DNA of 64,000 nt from assembly GCA_045615505.1 (NCBI GenBank), contig JAZLEZ010000008.1, forward strand, positions 25,338 through 89,337, written 5' to 3'. Position numbers and translations under genes: made by a program. The notes under the pieces are model-generated. The model was given only the letters and a program-made list of their open reading frames with translations, did no database searches and had not been told where the DNA came from. The stretch comes from JAZLEZ01 sp045615505 (GTDB lineage: Bacteria; Spirochaetota; Spirochaetia; Sphaerochaetales; Sphaerochaetaceae). Every line of letters begins with the position of its first letter. Position 1 is the stretch's first letter. Shown here in pieces: positions 28,437 through 38,114 of this stretch.

Positions 28437-29261
28437 CTACTTGCGCTTCTTAACAATAAAACTGTTAGAAGGTTTCTTCTTTGAACGAGTCTTGGCACCC
28501 TTGGTCGGTTTTCCCCAAGGAGTAACCGGATGACGTCCAGCTGCGGTCTTACCTTCACCACCACCATGCGGGTGATCTACAGGGTTCATTACAACACCAC
28601 GAACTTTAGGTCTTCTTCCGAGGTGGCGACTTGCACCGGCCTTACCGAGAGATACGTTCATATGATCCTCGTTTCCGAGAATACCGATAGTTGCATAGCA
28701 CTCACCAAAGACCATTCTCATTTCACCTGAAGGGAGACGAAGAGTAACATAATCGCCTTCCTTGGCAACGATAACGGCACCGAGACCTGCACTGCGGACA
28801 ATCTGTCCGCCGCGGCCAAGTGTGAGTTCAACATTGTGTACTGTCAGACCAAGGGGAATGTTCTTGAGGGGAAGTGCACATCCTGTCTTAAGAGGGGCTT
28901 CAGGTCCGCTGACAACTGTCATTCCGACTGTAAGTCCTTTAGGAGCAAGCATATAGCGCTTCTCGCCGTCTGCATAGAATACCAATGCAATGTTTGCACT
29001 GCGGTTCGGATCGTATTCAATTGTTTTTACTGTTCCGGGTACACCAATCTTGTCGCGCTTGAAATCAATGACTCTGTATGAGCGCTTGACTCCGCCGCCG
29101 CGTCTTCTGACACTGATACGACCGAAACAGTCTCTGCCTGCATTTTTATGCAGATGACTTGTTAATGATTTTTCCGGCTTGTCAGCAGTAATGTCGCTTC
29201 TGACAAGAACTGTCTTCTGACGGAGACCCGGTGTATTTGGTTTATATGATTTCAATGCCAT
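28437..29261 (-). CDS. rplB: Ribosomal protein L2
   Basis: Largest rRNA-binding protein near the catalytic centre. [15 protein letters not shown] near residue 220-235 is the invariant region, with [17 protein letters not shown] earlier. 274 residues. Confidence 0.98.
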   Translation of the reverse strand: MALKSYKPNTPGLRQKTVLVRSDITADKPEKSLTSHLHKNAGRDCFGRISVRRRGGGVKRSYRVIDFKRDKIGVPGTVKTIEYDPNRSANIALVFYADGEKRYMLAPKGLTVGMTVVSGPEAPLKTGCALPLKNIPLGLTVHNVELTLGRGGQIVRSAGLGAVIVAKEGDYVTLRLPSGEMRMVFGECYATIGILGNEDHMNVSLGKAGASRHLGRRPKVRGVVMNPVDHPHGGGEGKTAAGRHPVTPWGKPTKGAKTRSKKKPSNSFIVKKRK

Positions 29262-29279
29262 ATTCTTAAGTCTCCTCTA

Positions 29280-29582
29280 TCATACACCTTCGATGGCATT
29301 AATCATTTCACCCTTCTTGAGTGTAACGATAGCCTTCTTCCAGCTTGACTTATGACCCTTAATATAACCGCCCTTTCCTCTTGAGAATTTAGGCTTTCCG
29401 GCTACATTAATTACATTACAATCTGTAGGATTAACGTTGAAAACTTCTTTAACAGCGTTCATAATCTCGAACTTGTTTGCATCTGCGTTAACCTTGAATG
29501 TATATTTCTTACATTCCTGTTCACGAGCGATATTTGATTTTTCGCTGAGAATAGGTTCAATAATTACCTGATCTGCTCTCAT
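29280..29582 (-). CDS. rplW: Ribosomal protein L23
   Basis: Tunnel-exit protein that docks SRP and trigger factor. VIIEPILSEKSNIA and YTFKVNADANKFEIMNAVKE are conserved. 100 residues. Confidence 0.97.
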   Translation of the reverse strand: MRADQVIIEPILSEKSNIAREQECKKYTFKVNADANKFEIMNAVKEVFNVNPTDCNVINVAGKPKFSRGKGGYIKGHKSSWKKAIVTLKKGEMINAIEGV

Positions 29583-29593
29583 ATCTATACCTC

Positions 29594-30223
29594 TCAGTCA
29601 CAGTAGAACTCATTAAGGTTCTTTGCTGCAGATTCAAGAACAACAACCTTCTTTCCGTAAAGGAGTTCCTTTGCAGAGAGTTTGTCGTATGCAAGAACAT
29701 GCAGGTAAGGAATATTCTTTGAAGCACGGCGAATCATAGCGTCATCATTTGCCATAATGACAACTGTTCTCTGCTCGTCCTTGGAGAAATTCTTAATAAT
29801 TGCATCCATATCCTTCGTTTTTCCGCTTTCAATGGTGAAATCTTCTACAACTACCATGCGGTCTTCCTTAACAGAAAGTGTAAGGAGTGACTTCATTGCA
29901 GTTCTCTTCATCTTTCTAGGCATTGAAAAGGAGTAATCTCTGGGTCTCGGTCCGAAAATCGTACCGCCGCCAACAAAAATAGGAGATTTCTTGTCACCTC
30001 TTCTGGCGTTACCTGTTCCCTTCTGCTTGAAAGGTTTTGTGTTACTGTAATTAACTTCGGCGCGTGTCTTTGTACATGCAGTACCGACTCTGCGATTTGC
30101 AAGTTCGTTATTTACAGCATAATAAATACAGCCGTCACTGACCTGAACATCAAATACGTCTGCATTCAGTTCAACAGTCTTTTCCGTGACTTTTCCATCT
30201 GTTGCATAAACTTTTGCTTCCAT
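29594..30223 (-). CDS. rplD: Ribosomal protein L4
   Basis: Tunnel protein and, in E. coli, repressor of its own S10 operon by transcription attenuation. KPFKQKGTGNARRGDKKSPI and GPRPRDYSFSMPRKMKR are diagnostic. 209 residues. The terminator-like hairpin before rpsJ (31.19 kb) could be a site for such control. Confidence 0.97.
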   Translation of the reverse strand: MEAKVYATDGKVTEKTVELNADVFDVQVSDGCIYYAVNNELANRRVGTACTKTRAEVNYSNTKPFKQKGTGNARRGDKKSPIFVGGGTIFGPRPRDYSFSMPRKMKRTAMKSLLTLSVKEDRMVVVEDFTIESGKTKDMDAIIKNFSKDEQRTVVIMANDDAMIRRASKNIPYLHVLAYDKLSAKELLYGKKVVVLESAAKNLNEFYCD

Positions 30224-30233
30224 ACTTCAGTCC

Positions 30234-30851
30234 TTATTTCTTAACAGCTTTTTTGACTACAACAGTGCTCTGACTAGGTCCGGGAATAGCACCCTTGACC
30301 ATGAGAACCTGAAGATTTTCATCAACACGGACAACTCTGAGGTTCTGTACTGTAACAGTTTCATTACCCATGTGGCCTGCCATCTTCTTTCCCTTGAATG
30401 TTCTTGCAGGGGTAGAACTCATTGCTGTACCACCGAGATCCCTGTGAAACTTTGAACCGTGAGTCTTGCGTCCTCCGGCGAAACCATGACGCTTCATACC
30501 GCCCTGGTATCCTTTACCTTTTGAAGTGCCGGTTACATCAACGAATCTGATTTCGTTGAAAAGATCAACACCGAGAACATCTCCTATCTGGACTTCTTTT
30601 TCATAATCACGGAATTCCATAAGTGTTCTGAGTGCTTTTTTATCTTTAAACTGTCCGGCATATGGCTTTGTTGCACGGGATTCTTTAATCTCGCCGGAAC
30701 CGAGAACAGCAGCATTGTAACCGTTTGTCTGTTCGGTTCTCTGTGCAACAACTATGTTGCCTTCTACTTTAATGACAGTGACAGGAGTAAGTCTTCCCTT
30801 ATCATCGAAGACCTGTGTCATGCCAACTTTCTTTCCGATAAGCCCTAACAT
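30234..30851 (-). CDS. rplC: Ribosomal protein L3
   Basis: Early assembly protein of the large subunit. [19 protein letters not shown] and [20 protein letters not shown] are characteristic. 205 residues. Confidence 0.98.
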   Translation of the reverse strand: MLGLIGKKVGMTQVFDDKGRLTPVTVIKVEGNIVVAQRTEQTNGYNAAVLGSGEIKESRATKPYAGQFKDKKALRTLMEFRDYEKEVQIGDVLGVDLFNEIRFVDVTGTSKGKGYQGGMKRHGFAGGRKTHGSKFHRDLGGTAMSSTPARTFKGKKMAGHMGNETVTVQNLRVVRVDENLQVLMVKGAIPGPSQSTVVVKKAVKK

Positions 30852-30862
30852 CTCTTACCTCA

Positions 30863-31171
30863 TTACTGTTTAATCTCTACATCAACACCGGCAGGGAGTT
30901 CAAGTTTCATAAGAGCTTCCATAACCTTGTCTGTAGGATCCAAAATATCGATCAATCTCTTGTGTGTTCTCATTTCAAACTGCTCGCGTGATTTTTTGTT
31001 TACGAACGGAGATTTGAGAACTGTAATTTTATTGATACGGGTTGGGAGAGGAACCGGACCGGAAACCTTTGCACCGGCCTTTACTACTGTATCTACAATG
31101 GACATTGAACTCTGTTCAACAAGTTCAACATCAAAACCTCTCAGTCTAACGCGAATTCTATCGTTAGCCAT
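30863..31171 (-). CDS. rpsJ: Ribosomal protein S10
   Basis: Head protein that also joins NusB in antitermination. [17 protein letters not shown] and [20 protein letters not shown] are conserved. The ATG at 31171 has GGAGG at 31180-31176; the longer frame to 31204 runs through the upstream hairpin and is rejected. 102 residues. First gene of the S10 block. Confidence 0.98.
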   Translation of the reverse strand: MANDRIRVRLRGFDVELVEQSSMSIVDTVVKAGAKVSGPVPLPTRINKITVLKSPFVNKKSREQFEMRTHKRLIDILDPTDKVMEALMKLELPAGVDVEIKQ

Positions 31172-31175
31172 TTTT

Positions 31176-31222
31176 CCTCCAAAAAAAACAGGTCTTACCC
31201 GCACAATCCGGCGGGCAAGACA
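31176..31222 (-). terminator. Terminator-like hairpin between tuf and rpsJ
   Basis: On the minus strand GTCTTGCCCGC pairs with GCGGGTAAGAC (11 pairs, one G-T) across 8 bases, then CTG and eight T. The T-run is followed at once by GGAGG, the rpsJ ribosome binding site. It can end tuf transcripts or act as an attenuator for the ribosomal block, which has no other obvious promoter here. Confidence 0.8.
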
Positions 31223-31233
31223 TTCGATTTTAA

Positions 31234-32424
31234 TTATTCTGTAATTTCAGTTACCTGACCAGAAGCAACTGTTCTTCCGCCTTCACGAATAGCGAAGCGA
31301 AGACCCTTATCCATAGCAATCGGGTGAATCAGTTCAACAATAATTGAAGTATGATCACCAGGCATAATCATTGAAACGCCTTCAGGAAGGTTAACTGTTC
31401 CTGTAACATCTGTTGTTCTGAAATAGAACTGAGGTCTATAACCGCCGACAAATGCTGAGTGACGACCACCTTCTTCCTTTGTAAGAACGTAAACCTGTCC
31501 GACAAACTTTGTGTGAGGAGTAATTGTTTTAGGCTTAGCAAGAACCTGACCGCGAATAACTTCCTTCTTATCAACACCACGGAGAAGAGCACCGATGTTA
31601 TCACCGGCCTGACCTTCGTCGAGGAGCTTGTTGAACATTTCAACTCCTGTTACAACTGTATCTCTTGTTTCATGAATACCGACGATCTGAACAGGGTCGT
31701 TAACATGAATAACACCTCTTTCAACTCTACCTGTTACAACTGTACCACGGCCGGAAATTGAGAAGATGTCTTCAATAGGCATGAGGAACGGAAGATCTGT
31801 AGCTCTTGCAGGAAGCGGAATGTATGAATCCATAGCGTCAAGGAGGTCCTGAATACACTTTGTATTCTCAGGCTTGTCGCTTTCTGTCATAGCAAGGTAA
31901 GCACTACCGCGGATAACAGGACACTTGTCACCGTCGAAACCGTTGTTTGTAAGGACTTCTCTTACTTCTTCTTCAACAAGATCTACGAGTTCAGGATCAT
32001 CAACCTGATCGCACTTATTAAGGAAAACAATAATTGTAGGTACACCAACCTGTCTTGCGAGCAGGATGTGTTCTCTTGTCTGAGCCATAACACCGTCAGA
32101 AGCTGCTACTACGAGAACAGCACCATCCATCTGTGCAGCACCTGTAATCATGTTCTTGATGTAGTCTGCGTGGCCCGGGCAGTCAACGTGAGCATAGTGT
32201 CTTGCGTCAGACTGATACTCAACATGTCTTGTGTTGATTGTGATACCTCTCTCCTTCTCTTCCGGAGCGTTATCAATTTCATCATAGTTCAGAACCTTAT
32301 CTCCGAACTTCTTTGCGCAATACATTGTGATTGCAGCAGTAAGTGTTGTTTTACCATGGTCAACATGACCGATAGTACCAACGTTTACGTGTGGCTTAGT
32401 TCTCTCAAACTTCTCTTTAGCCAT
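31234..32424 (-). CDS. tuf: Elongation factor Tu
   Basis: GTPase that brings aminoacyl-tRNA to the ribosome. [10 protein letters not shown] (P-loop), [20 protein letters not shown] (G3) and NKCD (G4) are present, and the C-terminal [12 protein letters not shown] segment closes the third domain. Two adjacent ATGs occur; the one at 32424 ([10 protein letters not shown]) is five bases from AAGGAGG. 396 residues. It lies between rpsG and rpsJ; fusA, which often intervenes, is absent. Confidence 0.98.
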   Translation of the reverse strand: MAKEKFERTKPHVNVGTIGHVDHGKTTLTAAITMYCAKKFGDKVLNYDEIDNAPEEKERGITINTRHVEYQSDARHYAHVDCPGHADYIKNMITGAAQMDGAVLVVAASDGVMAQTREHILLARQVGVPTIIVFLNKCDQVDDPELVDLVEEEVREVLTNNGFDGDKCPVIRGSAYLAMTESDKPENTKCIQDLLDAMDSYIPLPARATDLPFLMPIEDIFSISGRGTVVTGRVERGVIHVNDPVQIVGIHETRDTVVTGVEMFNKLLDEGQAGDNIGALLRGVDKKEVIRGQVLAKPKTITPHTKFVGQVYVLTKEEGGRHSAFVGGYRPQFYFRTTDVTGTVNLPEGVSMIMPGDHTSIIVELIHPIAMDKGLRFAIREGGRTVASGQVTEITE

Positions 32425-32429
32425 CATGT

Positions 32430-32700
32430 CCTCCTTGTGACCTTTTGTCACAAATCCAAAAATAATAAATGAATGTGCTCTAAAGGCACAAAGCCTTTAC
32501 CAACTATCCACTGAGACAAACTGATACTGATTTAAAGATTTGAAAGAAGTTTCCAGAGGTCGAACAACTGCCGTCGCAGAAATTCCACATAGCACAAGTT
32601 ATAAAAAACTGCGTTTCTGGAACCACCTTATCACCCCTAAAATGATCGGTTTGGCTCTAGATCTCACTCTTTCCGTCACATTTAGGGTATGCCGGAGGCG
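32430..32700 (-). ncRNA. Structured leader of tuf (candidate cis-regulatory RNA)
   Basis: The 391 bases between tuf and rpsG hold no gene. The leader can form several helices: ACCCTAAATG with CATTTTAGGGGT (32679-32688 and 32633-32644, two bulges), TTCCAGA with TCTGGAA (32616-32622 and 32551-32557) enclosing CGCAG with CTGCG, AAAGGC with GCCTTT (32482-32498), and TTGTGAC with GTCACAA (32435-32453) that abuts the tuf ribosome binding site. I recognise no known family. Boundaries are approximate. Confidence 0.45.
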
Positions 32701-32715
32701 AGACACCTCGAACAA

Positions 32716-32743
32716 GGTATCATAAATATACAAAATATGTCAA
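32716..32743 (-). promoter_or_regulatory. Probable tuf promoter region
   Basis: A consensus TTGACA at 32743-32738 is followed by an AT-rich stretch containing TATGAT (spacing 13) and GATACC (spacing 16). The exact -10 box is unclear. It lies just past the rpsG terminator and about 300 bases before the tuf ATG. Confidence 0.4.
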
Positions 32744-32751
32744 CAGAAAAA

Positions 32752-32794
32752 ATAAGACAAAAATAAGGAGTCATTGCAACTGCAACAACTCCTT
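32752..32794 (-). terminator. Terminator after rpsG with two-part stem
   Basis: On the minus strand AAGGAGT pairs with ACTCCTT, then a 2x2 internal loop, then TTGC with GCAA; a T-rich tail (TATTTTTGTC) follows. It ends the nusG-to-rpsG string before the tuf promoter. A hairpin of the same plan with a changed outer stem is at 57815. Confidence 0.85.
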
Positions 32795-32815
32795 TCACAA
32801 TACAAACAAAAGAAA

Positions 32816-33286
32816 TCAGAATCTGATGTGGCTGAAAACCTTGTTTGCTTCTGCCATTCTGTGCATTTCTTCTTTCTTCTTGAATGCTGTACCGGTATTT
32901 GCGTAAGCATCGAGCATTTCTGCTGCAAGCTTCTCACTCATTGACTTACCGGCTCTGCCGCGTGCAGCAGCAATAATCCAACGCATGGCAAGAGCTTCAC
33001 GTCTGGTTTCTCTGATTTCAGTAGGAACCTGATATGTTGCGCCGCCGACACGCTTTGACTTTACTTCAATCACAGGCTTTACATTGTCCAAAGCCTTTCC
33101 GAAAACATCAATAGGTGCTTCGCCGGATTTTTCACCCATAATTTTCATTGCATCGTATAAAATGCGTGAACTTACAGACTTCTTTCCGTCAAGCATCATG
33201 CGATTGATGAATTTCTCAACTGTAACACTGTTGTAAACAGAATCCGGAAGGATTTCTCTGACAGATGCTTTTGTTCTTCTAGACAT
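32816..33286 (-). CDS. rpsG: Ribosomal protein S7
   Basis: Head assembly protein that binds the 3' domain of 16S rRNA. MSRRTKASVREILPDSVYNS and GGATYQVPTEIRETRREALA are conserved. 156 residues. A terminator follows instead of fusA. Confidence 0.98.
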   Translation of the reverse strand: MSRRTKASVREILPDSVYNSVTVEKFINRMMLDGKKSVSSRILYDAMKIMGEKSGEAPIDVFGKALDNVKPVIEVKSKRVGGATYQVPTEIRETRREALAMRWIIAAARGRAGKSMSEKLAAEMLDAYANTGTAFKKKEEMHRMAEANKVFSHIRF

Positions 33287-33301
33287 ATCAAATCCTCCTC
33301 A

Positions 33302-33676
33302 TCAAGCCTTAGGCTTCTTTGCACCGTATTTGGAACGGCTTCTCTTTCTGTCTTCGACACCCTGAGTATCCTTTGTACCACGGATAATGTGATAACGAAC
33401 ACCAGGAAGGTCTTTGACTCTTCCGCCACGAATGAGAACAACCGAGTGTTCCTGAAGGTTATGACCAATACCAGGAATATAAGCTGTTACTTCAATACCG
33501 TTTGACAAACGTACACGGGCAACCTTTCTAAGAGCTGAGTTCGGCTTCTTAGGGGTTACTGTCATAACCTTTGTGCAAACACCACGTTTCTGAGGGCAAC
33601 TTTCCAAAGCAGGAGACTTTGTCTTGCTTTTAGGAGTTGAACGGCCCTTTCTGATCAACTGGTTAATTGTCGGCAT
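33302..33676 (-). CDS. rpsL: Ribosomal protein S12
   Basis: Decoding-centre protein. [20 protein letters not shown], with the streptomycin-sensitive lysine, and [20 protein letters not shown] are intact. 124 residues. Placed after rpoC with 148 bases between. Confidence 0.98.
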   Translation of the reverse strand: MPTINQLIRKGRSTPKSKTKSPALESCPQKRGVCTKVMTVTPKKPNSALRKVARVRLSNGIEVTAYIPGIGHNLQEHSVVLIRGGRVKDLPGVRYHIIRGTKDTQGVEDRKRSRSKYGAKKPKA

Positions 33677-33736
33677 CTGTTTGATACCCTCCTCACCGTA
33701 TACAACGCTACTCTCAAGGAGTACAACTGCTGCATA

Positions 33737-33835
33737 CGCAATCTATCCGGCATACGCCGGCTGTAAACTATTTATCAGCACCCCGGAAAAACCGGCGCAC
33801 GGGTAAGCAGAATATCACATCTGCTTACTCTTCGT
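33737..33835 (-). other. Hairpins between rpoC and rpsL
   Basis: GTAAGCAG pairs with CTGCTTAC across the rpoC stop (about 33808-33833), followed by a GC-rich stem around CCGG-TTTTT-CCGG and by CCGGC-GTAT-GCCGG near 33750. There is no clean T-run, so these may be processing or attenuation structures rather than a terminator. Confidence 0.35.
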
Positions 33836-36800
33836 CCATATCTTCAGAAGAAAAATCCTCTTCGTCGATATACTCCTCATCCAGTCCAAGTTCCTCAGGG
33901 ATATCACTTAAGTCATCATCCCTGCTCATCTCTTCTCGATGTTCCTGAAGCTGCAGTTCTGCTTCTCTCAACAGAGCTTCATCTTTAAGTTTTACATCTC
34001 TGTAACACTTCATACCCGTTCCTGCAGGAATAAGATGTCCGATAATGACATTTTCCTTAAGACCTCTGAGCTCATCCTTACTGCCGGAAATGGCAGCATT
34101 TGTAAGGACTCTTGTTGTCTCCTGGAATGATGCGGCAGAAACAAATGAATCAATTGAAAGAGAAGCATGGGTAATACCCAGCAGACAAGGACAACCTACT
34201 GCAGGCTGACCGCCTCCTGCCAAGACTCTTGCATTTTCTTCATGGAAACGGAACTTATCAACACGCTGACCCAGAATGAATTTAGAATCTCCGACTCTCT
34301 TGATTTCAATCTTTCTGAGCATCTGTCTTACAACAATACCCAGATGTTTATCATTGATATCTACACCCTGAAGTCTGTAAACTTCCCGAACTTCGTTGAG
34401 AAGGAACTGCTGAAGTTTGTTTTCTCCGAGAATTGCAAGAATATCATGAGGGTTGATATTACCATCACAAAGGCGTTCACCTGCTTCAACATAGTCTCCG
34501 TCTCTGACAAGAATATGCTTTCCGAGGAGAATCATATGTTTGTGAACTCTTCCGATTTCATCAGTAACATCAATCTCTCTCTTTCCCTTTATGACCTTGC
34601 CGAACTTAACTTCACCGGAAACAGCAGCAAGAACTGCAACATTTCTCGGCTTTCTGGCTTCAAAAAGTTCTCCGACTCTCGGAAGACCACCCGTAATATC
34701 TTTTGTCTTTGCACCGGCTGTAAGCAACTTGGCAATAATATGACCTTTTTTTACGAGCTCGCCGTCCTGAACGAGAATGTATGATGAACCCGGAAGCAGA
34801 TAAGAAATCTCTTTTCCCTTTTCATCCTTACAAGGCATTCCGTCTTCTCCGATAATCTGAAGAGCAGGTTCTGCGGATTCGATTACATGTTCTGTTACTC
34901 TGTATCCGATTGTACCTGTTTCTTCATTGACTTCCTTGATAAGTGTTGTACCGGAAATCAGGTCAACAAACTGAATCATACCGTCGGACTCCGCAATGAT
35001 AGGTTCACTGAACGGGTCGAATGTGATAATCGGTTCACCGGCTCTTACAATCTGACCTTCTTTGACATGGAGCTCAGCACCTGTTCTGGCAGAAATCTTC
35101 TCCTGAGGACCGTACTTCTTTGCCTTTTCATCGATAATGCTTCTGTAGAAAATATTACCCTTTCTTGTGAAAACATCAGCTGCAGAAATGTGTTCCGCTT
35201 CATCAGCTTCACGATGAACGGTATTACCCGTAATCTTATCGAGAATAATATCATACTTGAAAGCAACCTTATTTGCCTCTGCACTTGTTGAAGCTGTACC
35301 ACCGACATGGAATGTTCTCATCGTAAGCTGAGTACCCGGCTGACCTATTGACTGAGCAGCAATGATACCAACAGCTTCTCCGACTCTTACAGGTCCGTTT
35401 GTTGCAAGGTTTCTGCCGTAACACTTTCGGCAAACACCATGTTTTGCCTCACATGTGAGAACTGATCTTACAAATACTTTCTCGACACCGGCTGCTTCAA
35501 TCTTCTTTGCTTCCTCGTCGGAAATTTCATGATCGATAGGAACGATAATCTCTCCTGTTGCAGGATTGATTACATCTTCCAGTGTGTAGTGGCCTGTAAT
35601 ACGTTCCGAAAGGGAAGCAATAATTTCATCACTGTCCTCGTCCTTGATGGCAGATCTTTCAATACCGTTGATTGTTCCGCAGTCATCTTCATTTACAACG
35701 ACATCCTGTGAAATATCTACAAGTCTTCTTGTGAGATATCCTGCTTCAGCTGTCTTGAGAGCTGTATCGGAAAGACCTTTACGGGCACCGTTTGTGGAAA
35801 TGAAGAATTCAATGATTGAAAGTCCTTCCTTGAAGTTGGACTTAATAGGGAATTCAATGATATCTCCGTTCGGTTTTGCCATAAGACCACGCATACCGCC
35901 GAGCTGTCTTATCTGAGTCTTGGAACCTCTTGCACCCGAATCGGCCATAAGGAAGAGAGGGTTGAAACCGTTTTGGCTCCTTTCCATATCTTCCATAAGC
36001 TTGTCGGCAAGCTTTTCGTTAGCTTCAGACCATGTGGAAATGAGTGTATTGTAACGCTCTTCCTGAGAAATCTGACCATGGTGATACTGATTGAGTACTT
36101 CTGTCTGCTTCCTGTTTGCAGCATCGATAATCTCTTTCTTTGCATCAGGAATAATCATATCGGAAAGACCGATTGTTGCTCCGAATACAGTTGCATACTT
36201 ATATCCAACATCTTTGATTGCATCAACAAGCTTACATACCGTTGAATTGGTTGTAAGATTGAGAACCTTTCCGATGAGTTTCTTAAGGTCCTTATCTCCG
36301 AAACACCTGTTCAAATCTCCGACAAATGTAATTCCGTCAACAGAAGGAAGTTCTTCTGCAAAAAGAAGCCTTCCCGGAGTCGTATAATCTTCAGGATCCT
36401 TGGGATACGAGAATCTATATCCGTCCGGCAATGTATAACCGATCTTTGCGTTGTAAGAAAGAACATTGTTTTCAATTGCCATACGGATTTCATCAAGATT
36501 GTTGTAGTATCTGCCCTGACCGAGGTCATTTTCCTTTTCTCTTGTAAGGTAGTTGATTCCCAAAACCATATCCTGTGACGGATAAACGATAGGTTTACCG
36601 TTTGCAGGGTCAAGAAGGTTTGTGGCAGAAAGCATCAAAGTCCAGCATTCCAACTGAGCAGCCTGAGTAAGAGGTACATGGATGGCCATCTGGTCTCCAT
36701 CGAAGTCGGCATTGAATGCATGACATACAAGAGGATGGAGCTTAATTGCCTTTCCGTCAACAAGCACAGGCTCAAAGGCCTGAATTCCGAGACGATGCAA

Positions 36801-38096
36801 TGTAGGAGCTCGGTTCAACATAACAGGATGCTCTTTTACAACCTCATCAAGCACTGCCCATACTTCGTTTGCCTCCTGTTCAACGATGGTTTTTGCCCTC
36901 TTGACATTTGAAGCAACACCGCTCTGAACAAGCTTCTTCATAAGGAACGGCTTAAAGAGTTCCAAAGCCATCTTTGAAGGAAGCCCGCACTGATGAATTC
37001 TTAATTCAGGACCGACAACAATTACCGAACGACCTGAATAGTCAACACGCTTTCCGAGAAGATTCTGTCTGAATCTTCCCTGCTTTCCCTTAAGCATATC
37101 CGAAAGGGATTTCAAAGGTCTGCTGTTTGCACCCTTTACTGCACTTCTCTTGCGTTTTGAATTATCAAAGAGAGAATCTACAGCTTCCTGCAACATTCTT
37201 TTTTCATTTCTGATGATGATGTCAGGAGCATGCAGGGCAATCAAACGCTGCAGACGGTTGTTTCTGTTAATCACTCTTCTGTAGAGATCATTGAGGTCAC
37301 TTGTTGCAAATCTTCCGCCGTCAAACTGAACCATAGGTCTGAGATCCGGTGGGATTACAGGAATGACAGAGAGAATCATCCATTCCGGCTTATTGTCACT
37401 TGCAAGGAAGCTTTCTACAACTTCAATTCTCTTGAGAAGCTTCTTGTCGGCTTTCTCGCCCTTTTCTCTCATTTTTTCTCTCAGTTCTTCACTGATTTTC
37501 TTGAGATCAAGACTTGCAAGAAGAGTTCTGATTGCTTCAGCACCCATGCCTGCCGTAAATGTATCACCGAGTTTTTCTCTGAGAGCAATGTATTCTTCTT
37601 CCGTAAGAAGCTGGAGAGACTTCAGCTCAATTGTCTTATCCGGACCGATTTCAATCTGCTTGCCCTTGTTTTCTTCACCCGGATTGATAACGATGTACTT
37701 CTCGTAGTAAAGAACACTCTGCAATGCGTTTCTTGAAAGGTCTAGCAGGTACCCCATTCTTGAAGGAACTGATCTGTAGTACCAGATATGTGAAACAGGA
37801 GAAGCCAATGTAATATGACCCATTCTTTCACGACGGACCTTAACATTGGTAACTTCAACACCGCAACGGTCACATACGACACCCTTATAACGGATACTCT
37901 TGAATTTACCGCAGTAACATTCCCATTCCTTTGTAGTTCCGAAAATCTTTTCACAGAAAAGACCTTCTCTCTCAGGTCTGAGAGTTCTGTAGTTGATGGT
38001 TTCGGGCTTTTTAACCTCACCGTAAGACCATGCTTTGATCTGTTCAGGCGAAGCCAGCTTAATCATTACACTATCGAAATCCTGAATTTCTTTCAT
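33825..38096 (-). CDS. rpoC: RNA polymerase beta' subunit
   Basis: Catalytic subunit of RNA polymerase. The zinc ribbon CYCGKF and CDRCGVEV is near residue 60-85, the Mg-binding [14 protein letters not shown] near 465, the bridge helix/trigger loop region with [18 protein letters not shown] near 920, and a second zinc site [13 protein letters not shown] before it. 1423 residues, with an acidic tail of Asp/Glu. It follows rpoB by 18 bases. Confidence 0.98.
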   Translation of the reverse strand: MKEIQDFDSVMIKLASPEQIKAWSYGEVKKPETINYRTLRPEREGLFCEKIFGTTKEWECYCGKFKSIRYKGVVCDRCGVEVTNVKVRRERMGHITLASPVSHIWYYRSVPSRMGYLLDLSRNALQSVLYYEKYIVINPGEENKGKQIEIGPDKTIELKSLQLLTEEEYIALREKLGDTFTAGMGAEAIRTLLASLDLKKISEELREKMREKGEKADKKLLKRIEVVESFLASDNKPEWMILSVIPVIPPDLRPMVQFDGGRFATSDLNDLYRRVINRNNRLQRLIALHAPDIIIRNEKRMLQEAVDSLFDNSKRKRSAVKGANSRPLKSLSDMLKGKQGRFRQNLLGKRVDYSGRSVIVVGPELRIHQCGLPSKMALELFKPFLMKKLVQSGVASNVKRAKTIVEQEANEVWAVLDEVVKEHPVMLNRAPTLHRLGIQAFEPVLVDGKAIKLHPLVCHAFNADFDGDQMAIHVPLTQAAQLECWTLMLSATNLLDPANGKPIVYPSQDMVLGINYLTREKENDLGQGRYYNNLDEIRMAIENNVLSYNAKIGYTLPDGYRFSYPKDPEDYTTPGRLLFAEELPSVDGITFVGDLNRCFGDKDLKKLIGKVLNLTTNSTVCKLVDAIKDVGYKYATVFGATIGLSDMIIPDAKKEIIDAANRKQTEVLNQYHHGQISQEERYNTLISTWSEANEKLADKLMEDMERSQNGFNPLFLMADSGARGSKTQIRQLGGMRGLMAKPNGDIIEFPIKSNFKEGLSIIEFFISTNGARKGLSDTALKTAEAGYLTRRLVDISQDVVVNEDDCGTINGIERSAIKDEDSDEIIASLSERITGHYTLEDVINPATGEIIVPIDHEISDEEAKKIEAAGVEKVFVRSVLTCEAKHGVCRKCYGRNLATNGPVRVGEAVGIIAAQSIGQPGTQLTMRTFHVGGTASTSAEANKVAFKYDIILDKITGNTVHREADEAEHISAADVFTRKGNIFYRSIIDEKAKKYGPQEKISARTGAELHVKEGQIVRAGEPIITFDPFSEPIIAESDGMIQFVDLISGTTLIKEVNEETGTIGYRVTEHVIESAEPALQIIGEDGMPCKDEKGKEISYLLPGSSYILVQDGELVKKGHIIAKLLTAGAKTKDITGGLPRVGELFEARKPRNVAVLAAVSGEVKFGKVIKGKREIDVTDEIGRVHKHMILLGKHILVRDGDYVEAGERLCDGNINPHDILAILGENKLQQFLLNEVREVYRLQGVDINDKHLGIVVRQMLRKIEIKRVGDSKFILGQRVDKFRFHEENARVLAGGGQPAVGCPCLLGITHASLSIDSFVSAASFQETTRVLTNAAISGSKDELRGLKENVIIGHLIPAGTGMKCYRDVKLKDEALLREAELQLQEHREEMSRDDDLSDIPEELGLDEEYIDEEDFSSEDMDEE

Positions 38097-38114
38097 TTTT
38101 CCAGCTCCTCCCTA

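Noticed and set aside
34167..34784. 205-residue plus-strand frame
   Set aside because: Antisense to rpoC, whose coding sequence is intact and conserved there; composition is typical of a shadow frame.
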